DNA of 64,000 bases, from the NCBI GenBank assembly GCA_029817715.1, contig JARUPY010000085.1:1550001-1614000 (forward strand). Reading direction: 5' to 3'. Position 1 is the stretch's first letter; the number at the start of each line of letters is the position of its first letter. Source of the DNA: Melastoma dodecandrum (lineage: Eukaryota > Streptophyta > Magnoliopsida > Myrtales > Melastomataceae). The notes under the pieces were generated by a model. It worked only from the letters and a program-made list of their open reading frames with translations. It was not told the DNA's origin and ran no database searches. The translations under genes were made by a program, and so were the position numbers. Of the stretch, positions 1 through 12,662 are shown in pieces.

Positions 1-1007
1 GTGATAACATTATCTTATTAAGATAAGATGTGGTAAGTTAAAGAAACATTATCTTCTTATTCAAAGTAGCCTACGCATTACATCACTTGTTAGTTTGATC
101 GGCCACGCCACGGGAATCTAGTCAACAACCTCCACTCGGACTATTTGTCACCGGGTTTTATTGTCCTATATCTATATATATAATAAAAAAAAAAGGAGAG
201 AGAGCTCTACTCCACTACATGCCCATATCCACCATATAAATATGATCTTCGATTTATTCTATTTTTTAAACCCCATCGGCCCCTTAATAATTTTAAAGAC
301 TTGGATAATTTTTTTTTTTTGATAATTTTCCTATCACGCGAGTAAATTCAAAATTTTAAAAAGAAAGGAACATAACATCGATCAAGGGAGCTGAAGAAGC
401 TGTCGCAATTGGTCGATAAGCTGCTGTTTAGATCGAGGGAATAGTAGTTTATAGAACTGATCAATGAGTAATTTGGAGGAAGCACGTGTCCTAACAGTGA
501 AATGAAAGATTCTGCATACATAATGCATATCCAGACCGACAACAAACCCAGATAGCAAATTGTTATTACATTATTAGAGGGATTTTGGCATGCGAAAAGA
601 GAAGGTTCAAACACATTGCCACATTTCTTCTTTCTTATATTCATTGAGTACGGATGCAAATTGTGGTTTTATCTTTTCCGCTTTGGCGATTGTGCTTTAG
701 CCATCACATTGCTCAGAGCACCTGTGTTTAGCCGAATAGCAAGGTTATCTTCAAGTTGAAGAGTACGCGATGACGAGGGTGAAACTTACGAAACCGAAAA
801 ATTTTTCATCTGGGAATCCAAGGAAATCTCTTCCTCCATGTGAGTTCTTACAAAAGCATCCCAGTTTGCTTGTCCAGAGAGTAAAAGCCTGTTATGGAGA
901 AGAAGAAAAGAAAGAGAAAATGCTAGTAGATATCATAGTTGGCAACTCAGACGCAGATGATAAGCCATTGCTTTTTTACCTTTGAATGATCTCGTCTACT
1001 GCACGAC
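1..1007. other. Gap at left edge, downstream of the TORTIFOLIA1-like gene
   Basis: No complete gene is seen here. On the minus strand two open stretches follow plausible acceptors, one near 890 and one near 530. The latter reads a short basic tail ending in LRQLLQLP, but neither resembles the usual C-terminal domain of TORTIFOLIA1-like proteins. They could be poorly conserved last exons of the neighbouring gene or its 3' UTR. Confidence 0.3.
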
Positions 1008-3465
1008 CTGTGGAATCTTGGCTAATGGATTCACGATGAATCCGGGTTTATTACCCCGTGGTCGGAACCTCCGGATTTCCGCGTTAGTCGCTTCATTATT
1101 GCAGCTCTTGTCTCCTTGGAACCTCTCCGAGAGAAACGATGGAGTCAATCTCGAAGAAGATGAGGACCGTCCCTCGGGTTTCCTCCAGAACTTTGTACCC
1201 AGGAAATCACCCGGCAGCAAGCAACAAGAGGCACCCACATCCGAGGTTGAGCGGCCATTAGTCATCCTTCCGCTTGTTACTGCCAAGTCGTATGATATCT
1301 CATCCAATGCCATCTCTAAACCGTGTACTCGTGTCTCCAAAGATCTCATCCCGTTCTGAGAGCTTCCCATAAATTTCTACGTGACATGAGAGATGGATGA
1401 TTCACTTATTAACCACTGAATAAGAACCAGATTTTCACTCCACGAAGAAAACTTCGGAGATAGAACTAACCTGCAGGAGGTCTAACAGACTAGACTGCTG
1501 CTTCTCTATCTGGAGGAGTTGACTGCGGATCGTTGACAAATCTTCACAATCACCACGACTTTGATGGAGATAATCAGCGCTGATGCTCCCCACAACGGCC
1601 GACTCTGGGCTTTCCTCATCCAGAGAAGGAGCAAGGCGTGATCCTGACCTTAACCCAAAAAATTGGTGCACATTTTCATCCGAACTCTTCCTGTACAGAG
1701 CCCTCCTAGTTTCGGGCTTAGAAACCTCAAAGCTTGAATTGCCTTTGGTAACTGGTATGATATTTTCATCCCTTTCCTTGAGTTTGGCTTCATTACCGCC
1801 CTTGGACTGATGCGTGTTAGAAACAGAGATTTCTACCTTCCAGGGCTTCTTTGTGGGAAGCGCAGGACTCGTGCTCTTGCATCCATTCCTCCTCCTTTCA
1901 GAGAGACAGTCGGGCGAAGTAAACTGGTTGAGTGGGCTCTGCCTTTTCCTAATTGGAGGGCGTGAGGGATTTGCCGAAGGGGAACTTTTCGGTGCTCCAC
2001 TGCCAGTCCCATCAATCACGTTTTCTGAAACAACAAACACATGAAAAAGGGAATTATCCCCGTGAAATCATCACAAACAATCAATTGACAAAGGATGCAA
2101 AAGTGATAGAACATTGCAACCTTTCAAAGAGGCAACGGATGACTCCCGCAGATGTGGTGAGATCTCGCTGATGACTTCTGGAACTTGCTTCCATGCCTCC
2201 AATGCTTGATTCATTGCCTCCCTAACAACCTTAACCTGTAAATATTAAATGTAGATTTCCAATCAGGAGCAAAAAGTAACAGCTAACCTGGATCCTTGAA
2301 TGGATCGAGATGGTTCCCATATCTACTGCAACATTCACCACCCAAAAGACAAGGAATTTGCAGAAATTTCACCAGTAATGAAGCAAAAATAGCTTATCAA
2401 ACTTCAATGGTTTGCCACATCTCATTAGTTTGTCACAACTACTCTGGCCAACATGTTAGCCTGACATACACATCTCGGTAATACTATGCTCAATCAGGTC
2501 AATGATGACACAATACTAATTCTTCAAGGGACTACACTGATTAGATCACCTGAAGGGCAAATCAATACATTGCATAACTTGCTAATTTTCTCCCTTAAAT
2601 CAAGCTGTCGATCATTAGACCAAAACAAAGAGCTTAAAACTGATCGTGAACACGAAGGATAACTTCCTCGAACCTTATCAAATCGGCGTTTCTCGAGAGC
2701 AGCCACGCATCCCTTTCTAAACTCCCCGGCGGACTCATTGTCCACAAGCTTCAACAGGACCTCGGCTGCAGCCTTCCTCTCGGCCCAATCCTCACTCCCC
2801 AAACACACCATCACGCTGCCCACCACTCCCTTCGCCTCCTTCCTTCTCGCCCCCCCGATCACACTCCCCACCACCGTCATCGCCCCAACCTTCCCTTTCC
2901 ACCCTTTGCTTCGCATCGCCTTTTCGCACTTCCCGAGCACCTTCCCCAGTCTCTCTCCCCCATCCTCCCTCGCACCAGACTTCTCGATGACGGCGGCAAG
3001 GCACGCGGCAGCAGCGACCCGTGCATGGGGATCCTGCTCGGTGAAGAGCGACTCGGAGAAAGTCCGGAAGAGAAGGTCGAGGTGCTCGGGGGATGCAAGG
3101 GGGAGGGAGGCGACGGCGGAGGGAAGTGCGGATCGGACGGAAGAATCGGAGTCTCGGACGAGGCGGGAGAGGGGCGGGACGAGGGAGGAAACGTGAGGAG
3201 AGAGCAAGGAGGGGTGGGACTTGGAGAGGGCGGAGACGAGGGAGAGAATGTGCTTGCGGGCGGAGGGGGAGGGGGAGGATAGGGTGGAGACGAAGGCGGA
3301 GAGGAAGGTAGGGAGGGTGGCGGCGTCGAGGGAGTGGAGGAGGAGGGAGTGGAGCTCGGAGGTAGCGAGGGAGAAGGTGTCGCGGTCGTTGAGCTTGGTC
3401 AAGGACGCGAGCGTCTTCTGCCTCAGGTGGACGAGCTGCTGCTGCTGCCTCGGAGCCGTCACCAT
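1008..3465 (-). CDS. TORTIFOLIA1/SPIRAL2-like microtubule-associated protein (3' end not resolved)
   Basis: Four exons join in frame with GT-AG introns: 3465-2674, 2235-2121, 2024-1471 and 1376-1008. The start is the ATG of MVTAPRQQQ; 5' of it the same frame stays open but is low-complexity. Residues 1 to about 300 form the helical HEAT/TOG-like repeat region of this plant family, with a typical RFDKVKVVREAMNQALEAWK exon junction. A Ser/Pro/Lys-rich linker follows. Next comes a short coiled coil (LLQIEKQQSSLLDLLQKFMG) and a family-typical SLETRVHGLE segment at about 488-510. Family members bind cortical microtubules and control directional cell growth. The last supported exon ends at NPLAKIPQ. 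The conserved C-terminal domain that many members carry was not found downstream, so the protein is either a short form or truncated. The family call is firm; the C-terminus is not. Confidence 0.8.
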
Positions 3466-5706
3466 TGCCGCCCGCGGCAATGATCGCCGACAGGCAATAT
3501 GGCTGCGGGGGGGTGGGGAGGACAAGAAGAAACCAGAGTGGGCGTGGCGGTGGGTTCCCTCCGCTTTTTCCACTCTCACGGACCGACAAACAAACCCCCA
3601 ACTTATAATAAACTTGCGAATAAAGTAAAGAAGTATTCCCTCAAGTAGTTAAATTAATGACGGTATTTTATCTCCGTTCGATCATCGTCTAATTTAAACT
3701 CGATCCGAACAAGACATGTGATTCGATACCTTACTAAGAGAATTTAATCAATTTATCACTTGAACCAATTTATATCGATAATTATTAATGACCGTATTAT
3801 GCTTTAGGATATATGAATTTTACATCATAACTAATGAATATTTTTCTTACTCATAAAGAGTTATTATTTGTTCATTCAAATCAAGTAAGATTGTGTGTGT
3901 CATATACACGACACGAGCGAGCGCCCCGGCATTGATCGGGAGGCTAACAAAGCCATTAATTTAGAGTATCCACTTATTTCTGACAGCGATTGTGGGTTCG
4001 TGTGAACCTCGGCAGTAAATGAAATTCACGTGAACATCGATGGACACATAAATTTCATTTGGACCCTAAACTTGATTTGCCATTTACTAATTACTAAAAG
4101 CAGGAGGATCAAGGGAGGGAGAGAACATGCGACCCACCCACCTAACCCAGATAACGTAAAGAGGAAACATCTATCTCTAAAAAATAAAAATAAAAACACA
4201 CTCACGTTTGATTTCGTCCTACTGGCAAAAACTAAGAAGTTGATTTTTTTCTCCTCTTTTGTTTTGCTGGGCATATATCAGTGACTTGGAATCAAAGGAA
4301 AAAGCGAGGGAGGACTTTACTTTCCTGCAAAGTAAAAAGGAGGAGAAGGAGGGGGACCACCGTGCTCATACAATTACGCATTGGAGGAGCATCATGTGCT
4401 GCTCTCTTTGGCAGGGAGTCCCCATCATCATCATCATCCATCCCATCGTTTACACCACGATGCAAGCCAAGCGTCTTATTTCTTTCTTCCAGATCATGTA
4501 AATGGTAGGTAGGTAGGTAGGTAGGTCAGGTTCAGCCATCTTGGCATCCATCCGGCATTGAATATTTCCTCCGTCATCATTATTTCACATGCAAAGGAAG
4601 TAGCAGAGTAGTTATACTAATAGGTTGTTAGGAGGGAGGGAGAGAGGAGAGGTACCTCCTCCTCCTCCTCCTCCTCTGTCCTTTTCGGACCACCCAATTT
4701 TTTTTTTTTTAAAGAAAAGGAAAGATAACAACAGCTCCTTCCTTTCATTTCCACCGTCGGCAGAGAGAACCCACCTTGTCCTTCTCCCCTGTAAACTGTC
4801 CGTTTGGATTTGGGCCATCGGGAAACTCCGGTGTATTGGGCTGAATAAAAAGAATATCCTCGTACCTCATCTTCTTTTCCCCCGAGTTCCTCTCCCCCCC
4901 TTCCCGTTGACAAAGTAAATCATTATGGGTCATCAAAATGTCTGTTCGTCCTAAGCGGTTTAGATTCACTATCGAGTTTGAAATATATCGCATGTAGTGT
5001 TAGGAGATTCACTCACCAAAATTAATTGAGTTCTCCGAGTCGAGTATGAATTGAATACTATGTTAGTATATTCATTGGTTTATCATGTATGACTAACTCT
5101 GTCGTATATTACCAAGACAACATCGATAGCTATGCTCGCTCTACTCGTATACACATGCACAAAATACCGCCAAGACGAATAGAACCACTGATAATTCCGC
5201 TCGCTCCACCTGTATGCACGTGCACAAAAACTATATGACTAACATCATATGGTGTACTACAGATCACACAAAGATATCTCAAGGTACAGTCGGACAATCA
5301 ATCGTGAACACTCAATCACTCCTCAAGGTCCATATGGCTTGTTCCTCTTAGCAATGCTAGGCTGAGCATTGGGAGAAACCGTCTCAATTAGACGGTCGTA
5401 GAAACCTCTCTCGGGACACTCAACAAGTCTCCATGACGTGTAACCCTTCCATGCTTCACCAGTGAAGATATCACGGGTCGTGACGTAACTCGAAATGCAG
5501 AAATGGAACCTCTCATAGTCACTAAATAGCTCCGCCAACGTTCTCCTCGATACCCATGAATTAACCTCTATACTTAGTATTGTAATGCAAGAATGCTTCT
5601 TCGTACTCATGAGTACTTGTTAAGTACTGTGACTTTCCAAAAAGTGGTGCCCTCAAAAAGAAAATGCTGAATCCAGCAGCATGCCCAAACCGCATCCCCC
5701 GTAACA
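3466..5706. other. Gene-free interval upstream of the TORTIFOLIA1-like gene
   Basis: AT-rich DNA with no convincing coding frame. It holds a GGTA tetranucleotide run (4504-4526) and a TCC run near 4652-4676. The stretch just left of 3466 is the promoter side of the minus-strand gene; no clear TATA box was picked out. Confidence 0.5.
4504..4526. repeat. GGTA tetranucleotide microsatellite
   Basis: Six near-perfect GGTA units in a row, in gene-free DNA. Confidence 0.85.
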
Positions 5707-6295
5707 GATAAAAGGAGTTTTGTACGGATATACCGTTGGTTTTAAAAAAAATTGCAAAATACGATTCAAGTTTCAAAAACATTCGATTTACCGTTCGTAT
5801 GGCGCATTTTGAAAACACATCTTTTAATTTAGAAAGAAGACGCGTTTTCAAAACGCATTATTTAAAAAATATGGAGATTGGAATGTTTTCAAAATCCGCA
5901 ACCATTTATTTTAATTTTTTTCACCCTTTTCCAGTGTTCTTTCTCCACGTCTTTCCCTCTTTTCCTTCCCCTTTCCCACGCCTCTCTGCTTTCCCAAATG
6001 GCTCGCTCCCCTTTTTCCACCACTTCCCCCTCTCCTCCTCTCTCCCTTCCCCTTCCCTTTTTTCATGCACTCCTTCTTTCCTTTAATTAGAGGGTGGGTT
6101 TTGAAAACTTGGCCCTCATGATTTTTCAGATGACGCGTTTTAAAAACGCGTCTTTTTTGTAAATTAAAATACGCGTTTTCAAAACGCGTCGTATGAACGG
6201 TAAATCGGATATTTTTTAAACTTCGACCGTATTTTCGTAAATTTTTTTTAAAACCAACGATATATTCGTACAAAACTCAAAACTCCGGATAAAAG
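5707..6295. mobile_element. Non-autonomous TIR element (Mutator-like MITE) with target site duplication
   Basis: The 8-bp direct repeat GATAAAAG flanks the element at 5707-5714 and 6288-6295. Between them, the left end (about 5715-5870) and the reverse complement of the right end (about 6110-6287) align over roughly 150 bp with mismatches and small gaps. Both begin GAGTTTTG and share TACCGTTCxTAxG(A/G)CGC blocks. Inside the arms are repeated short palindromes built on ACGCGTTTT/AAAACGCGT. The middle (about 5920-6090) is pyrimidine-rich on the plus strand. No transposase frame is present. Long TIRs with an 8-9 bp duplication fit a Mutator-type element; hAT (8-bp duplication) is the alternative. 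Confidence 0.75.
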
Positions 6296-7045
6296 ACGCC
6301 GGATGGGCTTCAATTTTGCTTTATACCGAGACCACCTTCTGACTTTAGACGACATACCTCCTCCCGGGCAACCTCTGCCCTGTGAGGTGCAACATCGAGT
6401 CCATAAGCCGATAACCTGGGAAGGACAAGCGGCGGGAGTGGCCGCTGTTTCTTAAAAAGAAAAAAGATGGGTACGATCTCTTCGATTTATTTTTTCTGCT
6501 CACTTTTTTTACATCGTTCCATCGAAGAAATTCTAAACTAAACTTCACTGTAATCTAAGGGAAAGAAGTTCGTTTCAGTCGAAATAATGTTCCTGGTAAA
6601 AATTAAAATTAATGATTACGTTTAAAATTTGTGTAAAAAAAATTATCATTAGCCGAAATCTCGCGATAAAAGTAATTAAATGAAAAATTGGAAGGAAACC
6701 GACGACGAGCGTTTGGTTGTTGGGGGGAGGGGGACCGTGTCAATTTTCCGTAAATAGAGGAGGGTACACGGGGGCATTCTTGTAACTTGATCCCTATATA
6801 TATATATATCTCCAACGGCCGCCCCGCTCGTGCGTCCCCTCCACCCCCTACCTGCGTTGCGTTAGACCATAAAAAAGGGGGGTTTCGTTATCTGATTCAC
6901 GACGCCTCCTCCTCCTACGCCATCAGTTCGTTTCCTTTATAAATTATTAACTTCCAATCGATTAGGGTTTTTCCTTCTCCCCCGACTCGTGATTTCTCGC
7001 CGGTGTACCGCGAGGTGGCTTCGGATTCTCCATCCCCGCGATATC
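6296..7045. other. Promoter/5' UTR region of the RING gene
   Basis: No gene. A TA-rich run near 6793-6809 (ctatatatatatatatat) could act as a TATA region for the gene starting at 7046, but the distance is long and no start site can be fixed. Confidence 0.3.
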
Positions 7046-8547
7046 ATGGTTTCCGATTCGATTACCAGCGGCTCGATTCCCTCCGCCGCCATTGCCAACG
7101 ATTTCTCCAAGAAGAAGAAGAAGGTGCGCCCTTCTCCTCCTCCGGTTCTCGTTCTTCCGCCCCCCCCCCCCTGTCGTTCTCTCGTGGTTTTAGGACTGGA
7201 TTTCGCCTTGTGTCGAATTATTGTTGAAGTTGGCGGGTCCTCGCGGCTCGCTTTCTCCGGATTCTTTTTTTGTCGTTGTTTATGTCCGTCCGGTTTATTG
7301 GGAGCTTGCGATTGGAGAAGAGCTGGTACTTTTGTATCGATTTGTGCAATCGGGATTATTATTGCCTTCCTAGTTGCTGTGTTCAATTGATCCTTTTTTT
7401 TCGCAATAAGAGGCGCCAGTTTTGATTGTGAATTTGTGGTTGAGTCTGCAGGTGAATAGGTCTGCAAAACTCAAGCAGTTCAAGCTCGATGCTCGCCGGG
7501 AGCAGTGGCTTTCTCAGGGTACAGGACCTAACCCATTCAAGTTCTCGTCTATTTTTTCGAGGCTGCTATTATTTTCCATGTCCTGAAGTCCTCTCGTGGT
7601 CATTGTCTCCATACCTGCTTGTTGCTATTTCTTATGGTCAAGGTCAACTTATGTTGGTTCGTCTGTTTAAATGCTCAGGCAAGAACAAGGGCCTCAAGGA
7701 GGATTGGGAGCCAGGTCAGAGGCAAGAGCAGGGAAGTGACCAATCATTGGAGAATTTGGGGGTGAACAGGTCAAGGGATGAAGAGAACGATGGGTCCTTC
7801 CATCAGTATAGCGATTCTGAATCGCCGTCCAACAGTCCAATCAGTGTGACAGGTGGATTGGGCGCCAATCACTCTGTCAGCAAATGTGTTGGCAGTAGTA
7901 CCACCAGTAGCACATTCAGCTGCGGCAGCAGTGTTGGATGCTGTTCGGGAAGCACTACCGAAGTTGACGAAGGCGACGATGAATGCTTGGATGACTGGGA
8001 AGCCATGGCAGATGCCTTGGCTGCCAATGAAAAGTCTCCACAAAATCAGTCCTTAGGTGATGTTTTGGAGATTAATAATCCCACTCGCCCAAACTCCCAT
8101 GGCCCACTGTCACCAGAGTCGACTAACTTGGGGATAGAGCAATCGGGACGTGCTCATGTACCTGAACAGAAAGGTAGCCGAGCTTGGAGGGCAGACGATG
8201 CGTCTCGCCCTCCAAGTCTTCCCAATTTATCCAAGCAATGTAGTTTCCCCATTACTGCTCGGCAGTGCGGTAACGGAGGAATACTGTGGGGCCGTATTCC
8301 CTCGGCACCTTCATCATGCCCGATATGCTATGAAGATCTCGATAAGACCGACTCGAGCTTCTTACCTTGCCTTTGTGGGTTCCGCTTGTGCCTTTTTTGC
8401 CACAAGAGGATCCTCGAGGAAGACAGTCGCTGCCCAGGATGTAGACAGCCTTACCAGCCAGATCCTATGGAAGCTGAGCCGAGTCTGCATGGAGGAAGCC
8501 TGACCCTACGGTTGGTGCGATCCTACAGCATGGTAACCAGGACATAA
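7046..8547 (+). CDS. C4C4 RING-finger protein (CNOT4-type RING), putative E3 ubiquitin ligase
   Basis: Three exons, 7046-7123, 7452-7518 and 7679-8547, join in frame to 337 residues. The basic N-terminus (MVSDSITSG, then a KKKKK run and VNRSAKLKQFKLDARREQWL) is spread over the first two exons. A Ser-rich acidic middle follows. A RING sits at about 262-303: CPICYEDLD, PCxCGFxLCLFCHKRI, RCPGC. Eight cysteines and no ligand histidine in the usual place make it the C4C4 type seen in NOT4/CNOT4, which recruits E2 enzymes. Plants have several such proteins of unknown role. The longer frame that begins inside intron 2 at 7489 is not the gene start, because exon 1 and exon 2 supply the conserved N-terminus. 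Confidence 0.85.
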
Positions 8548-9476
8548 GATGCCTAGATGATTCGTTTTTATTGGCAGAATCCCTGAAATCATGTGTCATA
8601 TATCTCTTTTGATGTGCCTGGAAAGTCTTTTTTTGTGTGTTTTCCTTGAGCAGGGTGGGTGTCATTATGGAGAACCTGATTTCAGTTGTTTCTCTCTGTA
8701 TGAGTCTCTCTTTAGCTCTATGAGATGTAGAGAACTCTTTGCCAATGTGTGAATACATAAAGAATCATGCAGTTACCGATATGCTTATACTCGATGGGAA
8801 TAGGAAAGGTTGCACCTTTTCTCATCTTTTGTGCTCATGATCTATCATCCTATGTATCCTGATGACTTTCGAGCTTCTTAATAGTGCTTTAGAGAGATCA
8901 GGTGTTGATTGCAATCGTTTGTGGTATCAGGGTAGTTGCCCACGCCGCATACACCTCTACCAACTGCTGGTCATGCTTGGGCCGAAGTCCATGGTCCTAA
9001 AATTTTTGCCGCGTCTACGGGCGTCCTGAATTCTCTTACGGCTTTCCTTGACCAAGTATATATAGCAATTTCAAGACTTCTTTTTTTCTTCAGGGTCTGG
9101 GTTTTGGTCTTACCAGTTCTGGTTGAAAGTTGGGCCCTTGGGCTTCAAGGTCTGGATTACTTGCTGAATATTTGGGCTTGAATCTGGATTCTCTGGGCTG
9201 TATAGGCCTTTTATCCCAAGTGAAGTTGGTCCTTTTTTCAAGCAATGTATGATGGGCTTGCATTTGGTATGGGGCTAGAGTCCTGTCAAAATGTGGGCAG
9301 GCACTGTTCCATTAAGCCTTTACGTTTTACCTGTATCCACTCCACAGCTCTATTTCTTCCGAAGAACCTGGAAAGAGCATATTCTTCGGCTTCTCCATAT
9401 ACTTTTCCTCCTACTCCTCCTCCTCCTCCTCCTCCTCACGGGGACTCTCCTTTTCCTTCATCAATTCATCTGTCAA
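8548..9476. other. Intergenic: 3' UTR of the RING gene and promoter/5' UTR of the B12D gene
   Basis: No coding signal. A tatatata TATA-like stretch lies at about 9057-9064 and a TCC microsatellite at 9415-9437, shortly before the B12D start codon. Confidence 0.4.
9415..9437 (+). repeat. TCC trinucleotide repeat in the 5' leader of the B12D gene
   Basis: About seven consecutive TCC units ending 40 bases before the ATG at 9477. Pyrimidine-rich leader repeats are common in plant 5' UTRs. Confidence 0.8.
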
Positions 9477-9963
9477 ATGGCCGGTGGAAATCGCTGGCTC
9501 AGGCCTGAGGTGAACTGCCCATCCTGAGTCTTAATGATTCCTCCCCTCGCATTAGTATCTCTCCACTGAGCTGCAACACGAGCTTTGACCCACGACAAAG
9601 GCTGAACACATTCTCTTGCATTTTCCGCAGGTTTACCCACTCTTTGCAGCGGTCGGGGTCGCAGTTGTGATATGTGGGATGCAGCTGGTTCGCAACATTA
9701 CTTCCAATCCAGAAGTCAGGTACTGGCTTTGGGAGATGCTTTGTATCTCTTACAACTGCCTGATTTCTATCAGATACTGTTTTCTGATCATCGCTTGAAG
9801 TTAAAATAGGGTGAAAAAGGAGGCCAGGTCGGCAGGAGTGTTGGAGAATTATGAAGAGGGAAAGAGATATGCAGAACACCCGCTGAGGAAATTTGTTCGT
9901 AACAGGTCGCCTGAAATCATGCCAAAGATCAACGGGTTCTTCTCGAACCCAGACCCAAAGTAA
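9477..9963 (+). CDS. B12D / NADH-ubiquinone reductase complex I MLRQ-type small mitochondrial protein
   Basis: Exons 9477-9509, 9631-9719 and 9810-9963 join in frame to 91 residues, the usual size of plant B12D proteins. The order is MAGGNRWLRPE, one membrane helix (VYPLFAAVGVAVVICGMQLV, about 12-31), the family motif RNITSNPEVR, then a charged tail with ENYEEGKRYAEHPLRKFVRN and SPEIMP near the end. The family is mitochondrial, related to the MLRQ/NDUFA4 group of respiratory-chain accessory proteins; in cereals it is linked to germination and flooding. All splice sites are GT-AG. The coding sequence is tiny and split, so single-frame scanning misses it. Confidence 0.92.
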
Positions 9964-12662
9964 CTTGCTCCAGAGGTCGTTATTGTGGATACTTCCTGTA
10001 ATAATAAGTACAACGGCTTCTCAGCTACGGTGGCGAACTGCACCTGTGACAAGCTTGTTTTTAAGTAATCATGACTCTGCTGAAGTGAATGTTCACCTTG
10101 TGCTGTTTGCTCTAGGAAAGAAGCTTTATTTCTAGACAACTCCATCACAGCATCTCTGCTCACCATCAGACAGGACCGGTTTCCCTCTTTTCATAACTTC
10201 TGCTTTACATCCCATCAACTAGAGAAAGAGATGAAAAGATCAAACAAGCACTGCAAGAAGTCAAACATAGAGTTGTCACTGAGATAGGCAAGTATTAAGA
10301 TATAAAATATAAATCAAGATGTTATATGATAGTTTAAATTTTTATGTCAAAGTAAGATTTCTATACGATATTAGAGAAGTTTTCGATTCAAATCCTCAAG
10401 CATGCAAAAATCCTAAAATATGCGCGAGAGACCAAAAGAGCCCGCAACCAAAGTTGTTCACCAAGATTTTAGGTCAAATGGTAAGGTTTCTACGGGGAAA
10501 ATTGAGCCAAACCAGAACTTGATAGCAGGTCGTCTTCCATGATTACTTCTCAGAAATAATAGATATACCACACCGGTGGAGCCAAGCAGAACCCATTAAA
10601 TTAAAGCCCAATTGTGTGAGGTGGAATCTACACCCAAATGGGCCCAGGCCCAATATAGTCTTCACCACCCGAATTTTCCTCTGAACAACTCCAAATATAC
10701 CGGACATGGCATGATGACCTGTGCACCTGTCCCAGGCAACCCACAAATGAAACAAAGGTGACGACTCTACGGATTGTCCTTTTGAGAAAGGGGAGTGTAA
10801 GGAATGATGATGGTGTGTAGTCAATGGAGACCATAATGTAACTCCTACAATAATCCAATAAATCACCTGGCTGAATCATCCTCCACTCGTGTCCACCCAT
10901 GACATGAAACGCCATTTACAACAGTGTGTGGATAGGGGGAAACATGGGCATCTCAAAGATGAAGTAATTAATTCACTCACCCCTCTAAAAAGAAAAAGAA
11001 GATTATCTTCAATCCCATTTTTGTACAAAATACATGCATTTGTGGGGTTCCCCTGGGAAACAACAACCGAAAACAAAATGGGCAACCCACCATCTTTGCT
11101 TGTGAAAAAAAAAGTTGATGGAGCAGTTGACAAACTTTCATCAGCAGCATTGGGCCCATTATATTTGGTGGATGTATTCCCTTCCGAGTCAGTGTTCAAA
11201 TTACTATAAATTCAACGTGGTTCTTGTTGAGACGTGGATTTTAAGAGCAAGCCGATGCTGATGTTGCCTAATCAGGTGTTTTTTAGGGTTTAGGGCATAA
11301 GATATAGCGACTAATTAAGCCCCTGGAGAAAAGTCGGACAAAATCAAAAGATCAAGACAAACCACTCTATGCCAACATAAGTTGTTGTCTCTAGTGCCTT
11401 TTTCACCTGTAGCGAGTGAGATCTGATCCTTTTGGCCTTAACCTTTCCTTCCCAACCCCAACTTGAATCATTACAAGGGTCACAATAATTTCAGGTAAGA
11501 TGAATACTATTCCAAATCAACATCCACATATTCTTGTCTAACTCCAACCCATCCCATTATCCTTGAAAATTAAGTTATCCTGCCTAACAACTACGATATC
11601 TATGTTGACGACATATTGACCATGCATGTCTTATTTTTCTCCAAACTGTTATTGAGGATTGAGGTGGAACAAAAACCAGCTCCATTCATAGTAAATTCTG
11701 TTTATACGTCATTCTCTTCAACTCTAATCACCGCTTATTTTTGTTTATTATTACCAAGACCAAGAAAACAACAACTACCCTTCTTTGAAGTATCTCCCCT
11801 GAAAAAAAGTGGTAAAGTTCGTCCCACCCCACATTTAAACTTTATTCGACCCGCAAAGTCAGCCACTATCTTATTTATTGCCACGATTTTTTTAAAATAA
11901 GGATCGTAGAAAATGGGGGACATGATCTCTTTACTTTTATTCCAAGGGCGCGGAGAAATGGTGGTGTCCGCCAACCACGATTTTTTTTTTTTTTTTGGGG
12001 GGGCATCCGTCCGGGGCTTATCTCCTCGACCAACTTGTGTCCTACATAAAAAAATCCATGGACTCAAATCTTCTTGGGGTCTTTCTCAAGTCCAATTTGG
12101 GGTCAGAATTGTGTCATCGTGTCAACCGAGTCGTAATGACCATATGGTTATTTACGCTAGACACAAAATGAAAGGAACAAAAGTAACGTGGTGCTTTGTT
12201 TTGGGGATGACGGTGAATGGAATGGAACGATGGAGGGAATGTAACACGAAAGGAATGATCATTTCTTTTCTTTATCAAAGAAACGGCTCTATTCGCTTCT
12301 CTATTTCATTCCGCTATATTTGGTTAACCTAAAATGAGGCCTAATGAATTGCTTCTCGTTCTGCCGTCCAAACGCCCCCGTAAAAGTGTCAATGAGCTCT
12401 TAAGCAGTCGAGTTATTCCTACCCGGCTGATAATATAATTCGAACCGTAATGAAATTTGTAAACGGTCTCTTGTGGCTTGTTTTACGCCCCCCAAAAACC
12501 CCAACCCTACCTGTCTCTTTCATTCATCGCTTTTGGGGAAACTTCCCATTTCACTGCCAAGTTCGAGACCTTTATGAGCCTTCTAAGTATTTATTTTTTT
12601 TATATATATATTATCGAGTGTCGTGTTCTTCCGTAACCACAACGGGCTGGGACAAAATAAGA
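9964..12662. other. Gene-free interval between the B12D and WD40 genes
   Basis: No frame here resembles a known protein. GGCCCA/TGGGCC motifs occur near 10600-10655. From 12590 to 12612 a T-run followed by tatatatatatta lies 50-70 bases before the next start codon and is the likely TATA region of that gene. Confidence 0.45.
12590..12612 (+). promoter_or_regulatory. Putative TATA region of the WD40 gene
   Basis: A T-tract followed by tatatatatatta, 50-73 bases upstream of the ATG at 12663. It would give a very short 5' UTR. No other core element was identified. Confidence 0.4.

Noticed and set aside
2738..3628. Overlapping plus-strand open frames antisense to the TORTIFOLIA1-like exon 1
   Set aside because: GC-rich Ser/Leu codons on the minus strand leave the other frames open; the products are low-complexity Gly/Arg/Pro strings.
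7489..7678. In-frame extension of the RING gene starting with an ATG inside intron 2
   Set aside because: Exons 1 and 2 provide a conserved N-terminus with correct splice sites, and the extension is bounded by a GT donor and AG acceptor.
10380..10400. tRNA or SINE promoter-like B box (cgattcaaatcc)
   Set aside because: No matching A box at the right distance and no cloverleaf could be drawn; the resemblance is weak.
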